A stretch of 64,000 nt of DNA from Streptosporangium subroseum (GCF_900188345.1 NZ_FZOD01000049.1:1-64000), one strand, 5' to 3'; counted from the first letter of the stretch, positions 1 to 9,147 are shown. A program made the numbers and translations. The notes: generated from the letters alone by a model not told the origin.

Positions 1-1
1 T

Positions 2-484
2 CCCGGTGCCTCCAACGCGGGCATCATCCCGGCCGACATCACCAGCGCCGGCCGGATCGGCCTGGTGTCGAAGTCGGGCACGCTGACCTACCAGCTCATG
101 TACGAGCTGCGCGACATCGGGTTCTCCACCGCGGTCGGCATCGGCGGCGACCCGGTCATCGGCACCACCCACATCGATGCCCTGCAGGCCTTCCAGGACG
201 ACCCGGGCACCGACGCGATCGTGATGATCGGGGAGATCGGCGGAGACGCCGAGGAGCGTGCCGCCGCCTACATCGAGCAGCACGTGACCAAGCCGGTCGT
301 CGCCTACGTCGCGGGCTTCACCGCCCCCGAGGGCAAGACCATGGGTCACGCGGGCGCGATCGTGTCCGGCTCGGCCGGCACCGCGCAGGGCAAGAAGGAG
401 GCTCTGGAGAAGGTCGGCGTCCGCGTCGGCAAGACCCCGAGCGAGACCGCCCGCCTCATGCGCGAGGTCATGCAGGCCCGCTAG
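2..484 (+). CDS. sucD: succinyl-CoA ligase (ADP-forming) alpha subunit, 3' part
   Basis: This is the C-terminal 160 residues of the alpha subunit of succinyl-CoA synthetase, the TCA-cycle enzyme that interconverts succinyl-CoA and succinate with substrate-level phosphorylation. The reading frame is open from the window edge, so the start lies outside. Visible family landmarks are the SKSGTLTYQ segment, the IGEIGGDAEE stretch and GHAGAIVSG, whose histidine is the residue phosphorylated during catalysis in this family. The gene ends with TAG and is followed by a strong intrinsic-type hairpin. sucC is expected immediately upstream. Identification is firm; only the 5' part is missing. Confidence 0.97.
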   Translation, partial: PGASNAGIIPADITSAGRIGLVSKSGTLTYQLMYELRDIGFSTAVGIGGDPVIGTTHIDALQAFQDDPGTDAIVMIGEIGGDAEERAAAYIEQHVTKPVVAYVAGFTAPEGKTMGHAGAIVSGSAGTAQGKKEALEKVGVRVGKTPSETARLMREVMQAR

Positions 485-499
485 TCCGGCCGAAGGTCG

Positions 500-540
500 C
501 GCGGGCCCGCCGGCCCGGTGAGGCCACGCGGGCCCGCCGG
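500..540. repeat. two 14-bp direct repeats after sucD
   Basis: The sequence CGCGGGCCCGCCGG occurs at 500-513 and again at 527-540, within 60 bp of the sucD stop. Each copy is itself partly palindromic around GGGCCC. It resembles the repeat clusters seen behind other genes in this window but does not include the stop codon. Confidence 0.5.
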
Positions 541-607
541 TCCTGCCGGCGGCCCTACGGGCGTCGGCTCGGCCGGAAGCCCGCGGGACCGCTGTTTCGA
601 CCGTCAG

Positions 608-638
608 AAAGGCGTCCGGCACCCCGCCGGACGCCTTT
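608..638 (+). terminator. intrinsic-type terminator behind sucD
   Basis: A perfect 13-bp stem (AAAGGCGTCCGGC paired with its complement at 626-638) encloses a 5-nt loop and ends in TTT. It lies 124 bp behind the sucD stop and before the next gene, so it probably ends the sucCD transcript. The A-tract on the left would let it act in the other direction as well. Confidence 0.8.
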
Positions 639-710
639 CCCGTCGTATGGCGCGACACGCGGGGGCGAAGGAGTCTCTTCCGCCCCAAGATCCTGAGACC
701 ATCGACTATT

Positions 711-2375
711 GTGACGGCCCTTTTCGATCAGCTCCGGACGGCCCCCCGCAACGTCCTCAGCCGACTCCCCCTGCCTGGCGTCACGGGTGACGACGACGAT
801 GTCCGTCGGCCGCTTCCCGTCTCCGGGATGCTCGCCGCCGCCTGGACGCTCGGCGTGGGCCTGGCGGTGCTGACCACACTCACCCTGGTCGGCTGGGTGG
901 CCTCTCCCCGGGGCGCGCTCGGTACCGGCCTGCCGGGAGTGTTCCGCACCGCGGCGCAGCTCTGGCTGGCCGCTCACCACGCGGGGTTCGCCATCCCCGG
1001 CGGATCGGTCGGCCTGCTCCCGCTCGGGCTGATGGTGCTCCCGGCGTTCCTGCTCTACCGCGCGGGCATCTGGATGGCCCGCGACGCGGACCTGCGGCTC
1101 CGCCTGCCCGCCCGCCTGCCCAAGAACACCCCCAAGGACGTGGCCAACGCCCGTCGCAAGGCCCAGCTGGTGCTGGTCGCCCAGGCCGGCATCTCGCTGG
1201 CGGCGCCGTACGCGCTGCTGGCCGGAATGATCGCGTTGGTCACCCGCAACGAGATCACCCAGCCCTTCCTCGCCGAAACGCTGATCAGCCACCTCGTGCT
1301 GGCCTTCCTCGCGGGCTCCCTGGCCACCGCCAGGACGATCGGACCGTGGCGCCTGATGCTGCGCCTGCTGCCCGAGCGGCTGCGTTCGGTCGTGGTCGGC
1401 TCGTCCGCGGCTCTGGCGATCATGCTCGTGGCGGGCGCCGTCATGGTGCTCGGCGCCCTCGTGGTGAACTTCGGGCAGGTCCGGGAGCTGTCCGGCATCC
1501 TGTCGCCCGGTTTTGTCGGCGGCCTGCTGCTCCTGCTGGTCCAGGGTCTCTACCTGCTCAACGCGGTCATCTGGGCGATGGCCTACATCGTCGGCCCCGG
1601 CTTCGCCGTCGGCACCGGCACGCTGGTCGCGCCGACGGGGGTGCAGCTCGGCACGGTGCCGAGCCTGCCGATCCTGGGTGCGCTGCCGGAGGCGGGCCCG
1701 ACCCCGGCCTGGGTGATGGTGGTGATCGCGGTGCCGTTCATCGCCGGGGCCGTGGCGGGCATCCTGGTCGTCCGGATCTCGCCCTCGCCCTCGTACGAGG
1801 GCGCGCCGCTGTGGGGGTTCGTCTGCGGACTGGTGACAGGCGCGGCGGCCGGGCTGCTGGCCGCGCTGTCCGGGGGTTCGCTCGGCGGCGCGCGGCTCGC
1901 CTCGCTGGGCCCGGAGGCCTGGCAGGTCATGCTCTCGGTGACGCTGGAGGTGGGCGTCGCCGCGGGGATCGCCGCGGGGCTGGCCAACTGGTGGCTGATC
2001 TTCCGGGGGCACAACGCGGCCGTCACCAAGGCCGCCGCGAAGGTCGGCACGGCCACCGCGCCGGTCCGTAAGGCGAGCGTCAAGCTCGCCAGGGCCGCCG
2101 GGTCGGTGGCCAGCAAGGTCGGGTTCGCCGAGTCGGAGGAGGCCCGCAGCACGCTCCCCGGCCACTGGCTGGACGCCACGGAGTGCGACACCCAGCCGAT
2201 TCCGGTCATCAGGGACGACTGGCAGGACGAGCACGCCTCGGCGGCGGTGGAGAGCCCGCCGAAGGCCCACCGTCCGGAGCCCCCGCGCCCGCCCCGGCGC
2301 GACATCGTCGACGAGTCCGACGACAAGGGCGGCCACGTCATCTACGTGGACCCCTACGCCTGGGACCGCGACTGA
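711..2375 (+). CDS. DUF6350 family polytopic membrane protein
   Basis: A 554-residue integral membrane protein matching the actinobacterial DUF6350 family, which is commonly found next to sucCD or purN/purH. About residues 35-435 carry roughly ten hydrophobic segments (for example LAAAWTLGVGLAVLTTLTLV and LGLMVLPAFLLYRAGIW). A cytoplasmic tail from about residue 440 is charged and proline-rich and ends in DIVDESDDKGGHVIYVDPYAWDRD-like sequence. The start is GTG at 711 with no obvious ribosome binding site, so translation may be leaderless. The function of the family is not established. The last 25 codons are repeated beyond the stop (separate entry). Confidence 0.85.
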   Translation: MTALFDQLRTAPRNVLSRLPLPGVTGDDDDVRRPLPVSGMLAAAWTLGVGLAVLTTLTLVGWVASPRGALGTGLPGVFRTAAQLWLAAHHAGFAIPGGSVGLLPLGLMVLPAFLLYRAGIWMARDADLRLRLPARLPKNTPKDVANARRKAQLVLVAQAGISLAAPYALLAGMIALVTRNEITQPFLAETLISHLVLAFLAGSLATARTIGPWRLMLRLLPERLRSVVVGSSAALAIMLVAGAVMVLGALVVNFGQVRELSGILSPGFVGGLLLLLVQGLYLLNAVIWAMAYIVGPGFAVGTGTLVAPTGVQLGTVPSLPILGALPEAGPTPAWVMVVIAVPFIAGAVAGILVVRISPSPSYEGAPLWGFVCGLVTGAAAGLLAALSGGSLGGARLASLGPEAWQVMLSVTLEVGVAAGIAAGLANWWLIFRGHNAAVTKAAAKVGTATAPVRKASVKLARAAGSVASKVGFAESEEARSTLPGHWLDATECDTQPIPVIRDDWQDEHASAAVESPPKAHRPEPPRPPRRDIVDESDDKGGHVIYVDPYAWDRD

Positions 2376-2514
2376 GGACGGCCAAGTCGTCGACGAGTCC
2401 GGCGACAAGGGCGGTCACGTCATCTACGTGGACCCCTATGCCTGGGACCGCGGCTAAGTCGTCGACGAGTCCGATGACAAGGCGGTCATGTCGTCTACGT
2501 GGACGTACGATGGC
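2301..2514 (+). repeat. tail repeat: DUF6350 C-terminal codons repeated past the stop
   Basis: The segment encoding VDESDDKGGHVIYVDPYAWD and the stop (GTCGAC at 2307, stop TGA 2373-2375) recurs with few changes from 2389 (ending in TAA at 2455-2457) and again, more degenerate, from 2461 to about 2514. The offsets are 82 and 72 bp, so copies two and three are out of frame with the gene and with each other. Copy two still reads as the same peptide in its own frame. This is a diverged tandem duplication that spans a stop codon. Confidence 0.85.
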
Positions 2515-2611
2515 GTCCTCCCGCGGTTCGGGCGCGTACGGCAGCCCATGACGGAGCCCTATGTGAGCCGGGTACCGCAGCCCGTGCGCGGCCGCCACGC
2601 GTCCGGGCTCT

Positions 2612-5600
2612 TCAGGCTCCGAGGCAGGCGGGTCCCAGCAGCTGCTTGAGATCGCCCACCAGGGACGGGGACGGCGACACGCGGAGGCGGTCGTCGAGGC
2701 GTACGACGGTGGTCTTGCTGCCGTTGTGGAGCTGCAGGTGCACCTCGGTGGTGCCGGGGTGGGCGGTGAGCACGTCCTTGAGGCGGCCGATGAGCGGGGG
2801 AGTGGCGCGGGTCAGGGCGAGGCTGACCGCCAGGGCGTCTCCGGCCTCACGGCTCAGGTCGGGCGCGGTCACCTCCATGGCGATGATCTTCCCGACGTCT
2901 TCGCGCTTGTCCAGGCGGCCCTTGACGAAGACGATGGCGTCCTCGGCGAGCACGGTCGAGCAGAGCTGGTACGCCGAGGGGAAGATCATCACTTCGATGG
3001 CGCCCTCCAGGTCCTCCAGCATCGTCAGGACCCAGGTGTCGCCCTTCTTGGTGACCTTGCGCTGGACGCCGCTCAGGATGCCGCCGACGGTGATGATCTG
3101 GCCGTCGGGACGGTTCTCCTCCTGGAGCGCGGCGACCGAGCAGTCGGCGCCGGAGGCGAGGAGATGCTCCACGCCGAAGAGCGGGTGGTCGGAGACATAG
3201 AGGCCGAGCATCTCGCGCTCGAACTGGAGCAGGGTGCTCTTGTCCCATTCCCCGGCGGGGATCTGCACGTCGAAGGTCTGGTCCTCGGCCCCCTCCATGG
3301 CGCCGAACAGGGAGTCCTGGCCCTGAGCCTCGTTCTTCTTGATCCCGATGATGTTGTCGACGGCCTGCTCGTGAACCATCGTCAGGCCCTTGCGCACGTG
3401 CCCGAACGAGTCGAAGGCCCCCGCCTTGATCAGCGACTCGATGACCCGCTTGTTGCAGACGACCATGGGGACCTTGTTCAGGAAGTCCTTGAAGTCGGTG
3501 AAGCGGGTCTTCTCCTTGCGCGCGGAGATGATGCCGTCGACCACGTTGCCGCCGACGTTGCGGATGGCCGACAGGCCGAAACGGACATCGGTGCCGCGCG
3601 GGGTGAAGTCGAAGTCGGAGTCGTTGACGTCCGGGGGAAGCACCTTGATGCCCATGCGCCGGCACTCGTTCAGATAGAGCGCGGACTTGTCCTTGTCGTC
3701 CTTGACCGAGGTCAGCAGGGCGGCCATGTACTCGGCGGGGTAGTTGGCCTTGAGGTAGGCGGTCCAGTAGCAGATGAGTCCGTAGGCGGCGGTGTGCGCC
3801 TTGTTGAAGGCGTAGTCGGAGAAGGGCAGGAGGATGTCCCAGAGGGACTTGATGGCGGCGGCCGAGTAGCCGTTGTCCTTCATGCCCTGCTCGAAGAACT
3901 CGTACTGCTTGTCCAGCTCCGACTTCTTCTTCTTGCCCATCGCGCGGCGCAGCAGGTCCGCTTTGCCGAGGGAGAACCCGGCGACCTTCTGCGCGATGGC
4001 CATGACCTGCTCCTGATAGACGATCAGGCCGTGGGTCGTGTCGAGGATCTCCTTGAGCGGTTCCTCCAGCTCGGGGTGGATCGGGGTGATCTCCTGCTGG
4101 CCGTTCTTCCGCATCGCGTAGTTGGTGTGGGAGTTGGCACCCATCGGACCCGGCCGGTAGAGCGCGAGCGCCGCCGAGATGTCCTCGAAGTTGTCGGGAC
4201 GCATCAGGCGCAGCAGCGACCGCATGCCGCCGCCGTCGACCTGGAAGACGCCCAGGGTGTCGCCGCGGGACAGCAGCTCGTAGGCGGTGGCGTCGTCCAG
4301 CGGCAGGTCGAGCAGCTCGATGTCGCGGCCGGTGTTCACCTTGATGGCCTTCAGGCAGTCATCGATGATCGTGAGGTTGCGCAGCCCCAGGAAGTCCATC
4401 TTGAGCAGGCCGAGGGTCTCGCAGGTCGGATAGTCGAACTGCGTGATGATCACACCGTCGGAGTCGCGGCGCATGATCGGGATGTAGTCGGTCAGCACCT
4501 CCGAGGACATGATGACGCCGGCGGCGTGCACGCCGGTCTGCCGGATCAGGCCCTCCAGGCCCCTGCCGAGGTCCATCGCCGACTTGACGTCGACGTCCTC
4601 CTCGTACAGCTTGCGCAGCTCACCGGCCTCGTTGAAGCGCGGGTGGTCTCTGTCGAAGATGCCCGACAGCGGGATGTCCTTGCCCATCACCGCGGGCGGG
4701 AACGCCTTGGAGACCTTGTCGCCCAGCGCGTACGGATGACCGAGGACGCGAGCCGCGTCCTTGATGGCCGCCTTCGCCTTGATGGTGCCGAAGGTCGCGA
4801 TCATGGCGACCTTCTCCACGCCGTACTTCTCCGTCACGTAACGGATCACGTCACCGCGCCGACGTTCGTCGAAGTCGATGTCGACGTCGGGCATGGAGAC
4901 CCGGTCGGGGTTGAGGAACCGTTCGAAGATCAGGCCGTGCGGCAGCGGGTCGAGGTCGGTGATGCCCAGCGCGTACGCCACCAGCGAGCCGGCCGCCGAG
5001 CCACGGCCGGGGCCGACCCGGATGCCGTTGGTCTTCGCCCACATGATGAAGTCGGCGACCACGAGGAAGTAGGAGGGGAAACCCATCTGCAGGATGACGT
5101 TCATCTCGAACTCGGCCTGCGCGCGGTGCTCGGAGTCGACGCCGTTGGGGAAGCGGCGCTCCATGCCCCGCCAGACCTCCTGGCGGAACCAGCTCTCCTC
5201 GCTCTCCCCGTCGGGGATGGGGAAGGTCGGCATCAGGTTCTTGAAGCCGAACATGCCGGTCGGATCGACCTTCTCGGCGACCAGCAGCGTGTTGCGGCAG
5301 CCCTCGGCCCACAGGTCCGAGGAGTCCACCGCGCGCATCTCGTCGGCGTCCTTGATGTAGTAGCCGCTGCCGTCGAAGCGGAACCGGTCGGGGTCGGCGA
5401 GCTGCTTGCCGGTCTGGATGCACAGGAGCGCGTCGTGGGAGGTCGCGTCCGACTCGTAGGTGTAGTGGGAGTCGTTGGTGACCAGCGGCGGGATGTCCAG
5501 CTCGCGGGAGATGCGGGTCAGGCCGTCGCGGACCCGGCGCTCGATGTCGAGCCCGTGGTCCATGATCTCTAGGTAGTAGTTGTCCTTGCCGAAGAGCTCC

Positions 5601-6133
5601 TGGAACTTCGCCGCCGCCGCGACCGCCTCGTTGTACTGTCCCAGGCGCAGGCGGGTCTGGACCTCGCCCGACGGGCAGCCGGTCGTGGCCATCAGGCCCT
5701 CGGAGTGCTCGGCGAGGATCTCGGCGTCCATCCGGGCCCACTTGCGGACGAAGCCCTCGGTGTAGGCGCGCGAGGAGAGCTTCATCAGGTTGCTCAGACC
5801 CGTGGCGTTCTTCGCCCAGATCGTCATGTGGGTGTAGTAGCCACCCGCGGAGACGTCGTCGCGCCTCTGGTGCGGCTCGCCCCAGAGGACCGGCTTCTTC
5901 TGGTTTCTGGAGGACGGGGCGACATAGGCCTCGATGCCGATGATCGGCTTGATTCCGGCGGCGGTGGCCTGCCGGTAGAAGTCGTAGGCCCCGTGCATGT
6001 TGCCGTGGTCGGTGATCGCGATGGCGGGCATGCCCAGATCGCCGACCTGTTTGAACATCTGCTTCAAACGGGCGGCTCCGTCAAGCATGGAGTACTCGGT
6101 ATGAACGTGCAGATGCACAAACGAGTCGGACAC
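2612..6133 (-). CDS. dnaE: DNA polymerase III alpha subunit (replicative, DnaE1 type)
   Basis: The 1173-residue catalytic subunit of the chromosomal replicase. An N-terminal PHP domain (about residues 5-280) begins with HLHVHTEYSMLDG and contains ITDHGNMHG. The polymerase domain shows GPGRGSAAGS, the acidic pair in PDVDIDFDE near residue 417, and the third catalytic aspartate in KMDFLGLRN near residue 579. A fingers/HhH region follows, and an OB-fold lies near residues 990-1070 (ITVGGILSGVQRK). Length and order are standard for actinobacterial DnaE1. The start is GTG with AAGGA upstream. It is transcribed against its neighbours; the region upstream carries 34-bp repeats behind the preceding minus-strand gene. 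Confidence 0.97.
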   Translation of the reverse strand: MSDSFVHLHVHTEYSMLDGAARLKQMFKQVGDLGMPAIAITDHGNMHGAYDFYRQATAAGIKPIIGIEAYVAPSSRNQKKPVLWGEPHQRRDDVSAGGYYTHMTIWAKNATGLSNLMKLSSRAYTEGFVRKWARMDAEILAEHSEGLMATTGCPSGEVQTRLRLGQYNEAVAAAAKFQELFGKDNYYLEIMDHGLDIERRVRDGLTRISRELDIPPLVTNDSHYTYESDATSHDALLCIQTGKQLADPDRFRFDGSGYYIKDADEMRAVDSSDLWAEGCRNTLLVAEKVDPTGMFGFKNLMPTFPIPDGESEESWFRQEVWRGMERRFPNGVDSEHRAQAEFEMNVILQMGFPSYFLVVADFIMWAKTNGIRVGPGRGSAAGSLVAYALGITDLDPLPHGLIFERFLNPDRVSMPDVDIDFDERRRGDVIRYVTEKYGVEKVAMIATFGTIKAKAAIKDAARVLGHPYALGDKVSKAFPPAVMGKDIPLSGIFDRDHPRFNEAGELRKLYEEDVDVKSAMDLGRGLEGLIRQTGVHAAGVIMSSEVLTDYIPIMRRDSDGVIITQFDYPTCETLGLLKMDFLGLRNLTIIDDCLKAIKVNTGRDIELLDLPLDDATAYELLSRGDTLGVFQVDGGGMRSLLRLMRPDNFEDISAALALYRPGPMGANSHTNYAMRKNGQQEITPIHPELEEPLKEILDTTHGLIVYQEQVMAIAQKVAGFSLGKADLLRRAMGKKKKSELDKQYEFFEQGMKDNGYSAAAIKSLWDILLPFSDYAFNKAHTAAYGLICYWTAYLKANYPAEYMAALLTSVKDDKDKSALYLNECRRMGIKVLPPDVNDSDFDFTPRGTDVRFGLSAIRNVGGNVVDGIISARKEKTRFTDFKDFLNKVPMVVCNKRVIESLIKAGAFDSFGHVRKGLTMVHEQAVDNIIGIKKNEAQGQDSLFGAMEGAEDQTFDVQIPAGEWDKSTLLQFEREMLGLYVSDHPLFGVEHLLASGADCSVAALQEENRPDGQIITVGGILSGVQRKVTKKGDTWVLTMLEDLEGAIEVMIFPSAYQLCSTVLAEDAIVFVKGRLDKREDVGKIIAMEVTAPDLSREAGDALAVSLALTRATPPLIGRLKDVLTAHPGTTEVHLQLHNGSKTTVVRLDDRLRVSPSPSLVGDLKQLLGPACLGA

Positions 6134-6259
6134 CCAGGCCGTCCTTGGTTGTCACAGGCATACAACGAAGTAACTTCAGACTACGACGAACGCGGCCATG
6201 AACGTGCCCCGACCTCATATTCGGCGGGATGTCCAAAGGGTTCGGCCGGCGCGCCCGGT

Positions 6260-6361
6260 GTCGTTTCGCGGGCGCCCGGTGTCAGAGCGAAACGTCGTTT
6301 CGCGGGCGCCCGAAGTCAGGACGAAACGTCATTCCGCGGGCGCCCGGCGTCAGAACGAAAC
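6260..6361. repeat. three 34-bp tandem repeats with internal palindromes
   Basis: Units occupy 6260-6293, 6294-6327 and 6328-6361 and differ at only a few positions; a partial fourth unit precedes them. Each unit contains the 8-bp palindrome GGGCGCCC. Each junction forms an inverted repeat, GCGAAAC-GTC-GTTTCGC, perfect at the first junction. They lie between the end of the minus-strand membrane-protein gene (stop at 6379) and the start of dnaE, so they are 3' of the former and upstream of dnaE. There are no unique spacers, so this is not a CRISPR array. Confidence 0.85.
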
Positions 6362-6378
6362 CCGGCTCGCGGAGGGGC

Positions 6379-6786
6379 TCACGGAGGGAAGGGGAACTGG
6401 ATGTCGCCGGGCTGGAGGCCCAGCCTGCTCTCCATCGCCTGTTCAAGCTGGTCCACGCACTCGTTCTGGGAGGTGACCGTCCCCGCGCCCCTGCGGCACT
6501 CGGTGTAGGAGGCCAGTTCCTTGCTGAAGTAGAACTGCAGGATCGTCACCGACAGGCAGATCAGCAGCGCGATCACCGACAGGATGATGCCCGAGACCGC
6601 GATGCCCACGGGCTTGGTCACCGAACGCAGCGCCTTGATCGCCCGGATCGAGGCGATGAGGGCGAAGATCGACATGACGAGTCCCGCCAGGGGGAGCACC
6701 AGCGTCATCACCACGGCGGCGAACGCGAGCAGCAGTGCCCGCCGCCCCGCGCCCTCCGCTGGTCGTGCCTGGACGGGTAGTGTCAC
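6379..6786 (-). CDS. small DUF4190-like two-helix membrane protein
   Basis: A 135-residue protein with two strong hydrophobic segments (LLLAFAAVVMTLVLPLAGLV and VGIAVSGIILSVIALLICLS) separated by a basic loop, then a soluble tail with two cysteines. The pattern fits DUF4190-type small membrane proteins, whose role is unknown. An in-frame ATG exists at 6801, but AAGGAG lies inside that extension at the right distance from GTG 6786, so the GTG is the better start. Together with dnaE it is on the minus strand; purN diverges upstream. Confidence 0.7.
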   Translation of the reverse strand: MTLPVQARPAEGAGRRALLLAFAAVVMTLVLPLAGLVMSIFALIASIRAIKALRSVTKPVGIAVSGIILSVIALLICLSVTILQFYFSKELASYTECRRGAGTVTSQNECVDQLEQAMESRLGLQPGDIQFPFPP

Positions 6787-6865
6787 GTGAGCTCCTTGCA
6801 TCGCGGGTTCGGACAGGCGGATACCCTGGCAACGGCATGAGTCCCCGTCCGAATGGAGTGCTTCG

Positions 6866-7483
6866 GTGTCATCTCAGGCCGTTCGGCTTGTGGTCCTCGT
6901 GTCCGGTTCTGGAACCAACCTACAGGCCTTGCTGGACGCTGTGGCGGACGAAACCTATGGCGCCCGGATCGTGGCGGTAGGCGCCGATCGCGCCGGTATC
7001 GAGGGGCTGGCCCGGGCGGAGCGCGCCGGGATACCGATCTTCGTGGAGAAACTCACCGATCACCCCACCCGGGAGGACTGGGATCGGGAGCTCGCCGCGC
7101 GGATCGCGGAGCACAAACCGGATCTCGTGGTCTGCGCGGGTTTCATGAAAATTCTCGGCACGCCGACGTTGAGCTCCTTCCCGGTGCTCAACACCCACCC
7201 CGCGCTGCTGCCCTCGTTCCCCGGCGCGCACGGGGTCCGCGACGCGCTCTCGTACGGCGTGCGGATCACCGGCTGCACGGTGATGCTCGCCGACGCCGGG
7301 GTCGACACCGGGCCGATCATCGCCCAGGCGTCGGTGCCCGTGCTCGACGGTGACGACGAGGAGACTCTGCACCAGCGCATCAAGGGCGTCGAGCGGAGCC
7401 TGCTCGTCGAGACCGTCGGACGGATGGCCCGCGAGGGCTGGACCGTCACCGGCAGGACCGTCCGCCTCGGACGGTCCGGCTAA
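6866..7483 (+). CDS. purN: phosphoribosylglycinamide formyltransferase
   Basis: PurN (205 residues) transfers a formyl group from 10-formyl-THF to GAR, the third step of de novo purine synthesis. The phosphate-binding GSGTN is at residues 14-18. The catalytic set N109, H111 (NTHPALLPSFPG) and D147 (GVDTGP) matches E. coli N106, H108 and D144. Length is normal. The start is GTG with GGAG about 8 nt upstream. purH follows after 109 bp, so the two probably share a transcript, and folD, which supplies the cofactor, lies just beyond. Confidence 0.96.
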   Translation: MSSQAVRLVVLVSGSGTNLQALLDAVADETYGARIVAVGADRAGIEGLARAERAGIPIFVEKLTDHPTREDWDRELAARIAEHKPDLVVCAGFMKILGTPTLSSFPVLNTHPALLPSFPGAHGVRDALSYGVRITGCTVMLADAGVDTGPIIAQASVPVLDGDDEETLHQRIKGVERSLLVETVGRMAREGWTVTGRTVRLGRSG

Positions 7484-7494
7484 CCTGGGCAGGC

Positions 7495-7532
7495 CAGTGA
7501 GCAGGGACTCAGCGAGCTCAGTGAGCAGGGAC
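7495..7532. repeat. 24-bp-period direct repeat between purN and purH
   Basis: CAGTGAGCAGGGAC occurs at 7495-7508 and 7519-7532, a few bases behind the purN stop, with a further related AGCGA segment after it. It is another short repeat placed directly after a stop codon; no function is visible. Confidence 0.5.
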
Positions 7533-7592
7533 GATTCAGCGAACGCGCTGGGCTGTCACCGGAAAACCGGAACCAAACAGGAGGACCACGAA

Positions 7593-9137
7593 GTGACCCG
7601 CATCGCCATCCGGCGCGCGTTGATCGCGGTGTATGACAAGAGCGGGCTGGAGCAGCTGGCCCGCGGGCTCGATGCCGCGAACGTCGAGATCGTCTCCACC
7701 GGGGGCACCGCCGCGAAGATCGCCTCCTTCGGCGTTCCCGTCACCCCGGTCGAGTCGCTGACCGGATTCCCCGAGTGCCTCGACGGCCGCGTCAAGACCC
7801 TGCACCCGCGGGTGCACGCCGGTCTGCTGGCCGACAGCGGCAACCCGGCCCACGTCAAGCAGCTCGAAGAGCTGGACATCGAACCGTTCGAGCTGGTCGT
7901 GGTCAACCTCTACCCGTTCCAGGAGACCGTCGACTCCGGCGCCTCCGCCGACGAGTGCGTGGAGCAGATCGACATCGGCGGTCCCGCGATGATCCGTGCC
8001 GCGGCCAAGAACCACGGCACCGCCTCGATCGTGGTGGACCCGCGCTCCTACGACGACGTGCTCGCCGCCGTGGCCGAGGGCGGTTTCACCCTCGCCGAGC
8101 GCCGCCGCCTGGCCGCCGTCGCGTATGCCCACACCGCCGCCTACGACACCGCGGTGGCCTCCTGGTTCGCCGACGTCTACGCCGCGGAGGAAGGCGCGTG
8201 GCCGTCCTACATGGGCGCCGCGTGGAAGCTCAAGTCACCGCTGCGCTACGGCGAGAACCCGCACCAGGGCGCGGCCCTCTACTCGGGGCAGAAGGACGGC
8301 CTGGCCAACGCCGAGCAGCTGCACGGCAAGGAGATGTCCTACAACAACTACCTCGACACCGACGCCGCCTGGCGGGCCGCCTGGGACTTCGCCGAGCCCG
8401 CCGTCGCGATCATCAAGCACCAGAACCCCTGCGGCATCGCGGTCGGCGCCGACGTGGCCGACGCGCACCGCAAGGCCCACGCGTGTGACCCGGTCTCCGC
8501 GTACGGCGGTGTGATCGCGGTCAACGGAGAGGTGACCGAGGAGCTGGCCCGGCAGATCGCCGAGGTCTTCACCGAGGTCGTGGTGGCCCCCGGCTTCACC
8601 GCCGAGGCGCTGGCGGTGCTCACGGGGAAGAAGAACATCCGGCTGCTGGTCTGCCCGAAGGGGCCGGGCAACCTGGCGGAGTCCCGCCGGATCGACGGCG
8701 GCCTGCTGGTGCAGACCACCGACCGGGTGAACGCCCCGGGCGACGACCCGTCCGCCTGGGAGCTCAAGGCGGGTTCCGCGGCCTCCGCCGAGGTCCTCGC
8801 CGACCTGGCCTTCGCCTGGAAGGCCTGCCGTTCGGTGAAGTCCAACGCGATCCTGCTCGCCGCCGGGGGCGCGAGCGTCGGCGTCGGCATGGGCCAGGTC
8901 AACCGGGTCGACTCCGCGCAGCTCGCGGTCTCCCGCGCCGGCGACCGCGCCCAGGGGGCCGCGGCGGCCTCCGACGCGTTCTTCCCGTTCGCGGACGGCC
9001 TCAAGATCCTCATCGACGCCGGCGTGAAGGCGGTCGTGGAGCCCGGTGGTTCGATCAGGGACGAAGAAGTGATCGCCGCGGCCGAGACGGCCGGGGTCAC
9101 CCTTTACTTCACGGGCACCCGCCACTTCTTCCACTGA
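7593..9137 (+). CDS. purH: bifunctional AICAR formyltransferase / IMP cyclohydrolase
   Basis: PurH (514 residues) carries out the last two steps of purine synthesis to IMP. The N-terminal MGS-like cyclohydrolase domain (about 1-195) has VYDKSGLEQLA, STGGTA and DGRVKTLHP. The C-terminal transformylase has RYGENPHQ, the KHQNPCG motif with the catalytic Lys-His, and SVKSNAILLA. The start is GTG 7593, chosen because AGGAGG sits at 7579-7584 and because the protein then begins like other PurH proteins. The frame stays open far upstream, but that stretch overlaps purN in another phase. Confidence 0.97.
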   Translation: MTRIAIRRALIAVYDKSGLEQLARGLDAANVEIVSTGGTAAKIASFGVPVTPVESLTGFPECLDGRVKTLHPRVHAGLLADSGNPAHVKQLEELDIEPFELVVVNLYPFQETVDSGASADECVEQIDIGGPAMIRAAAKNHGTASIVVDPRSYDDVLAAVAEGGFTLAERRRLAAVAYAHTAAYDTAVASWFADVYAAEEGAWPSYMGAAWKLKSPLRYGENPHQGAALYSGQKDGLANAEQLHGKEMSYNNYLDTDAAWRAAWDFAEPAVAIIKHQNPCGIAVGADVADAHRKAHACDPVSAYGGVIAVNGEVTEELARQIAEVFTEVVVAPGFTAEALAVLTGKKNIRLLVCPKGPGNLAESRRIDGGLLVQTTDRVNAPGDDPSAWELKAGSAASAEVLADLAFAWKACRSVKSNAILLAAGGASVGVGMGQVNRVDSAQLAVSRAGDRAQGAAAASDAFFPFADGLKILIDAGVKAVVEPGGSIRDEEVIAAAETAGVTLYFTGTRHFFH

Positions 9138-9147
9138 TCTTCACGTG

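Noticed and set aside
555..2408. A 617-codon minus-strand frame over the DUF6350 gene
   Set aside because: Arg/Gly/Asp/Gln-rich antisense product without homology; the plus strand encodes a clear polytopic membrane protein.
2726..5572. A 948-codon open frame on the plus strand opposite dnaE
   Set aside because: It is the antisense shadow of the high-GC dnaE gene, with biased Val/Asp/Gly/Leu composition and no domain; dnaE is unmistakable on the other strand.
6260..6361. Possible short CRISPR array
   Set aside because: The 34-bp units are directly adjacent, without unique spacers, and no cas gene is nearby.
7350..7592. N-terminal extension of PurH
   Set aside because: It overlaps purN in another phase and has no homology; AGGAGG marks GTG 7593.
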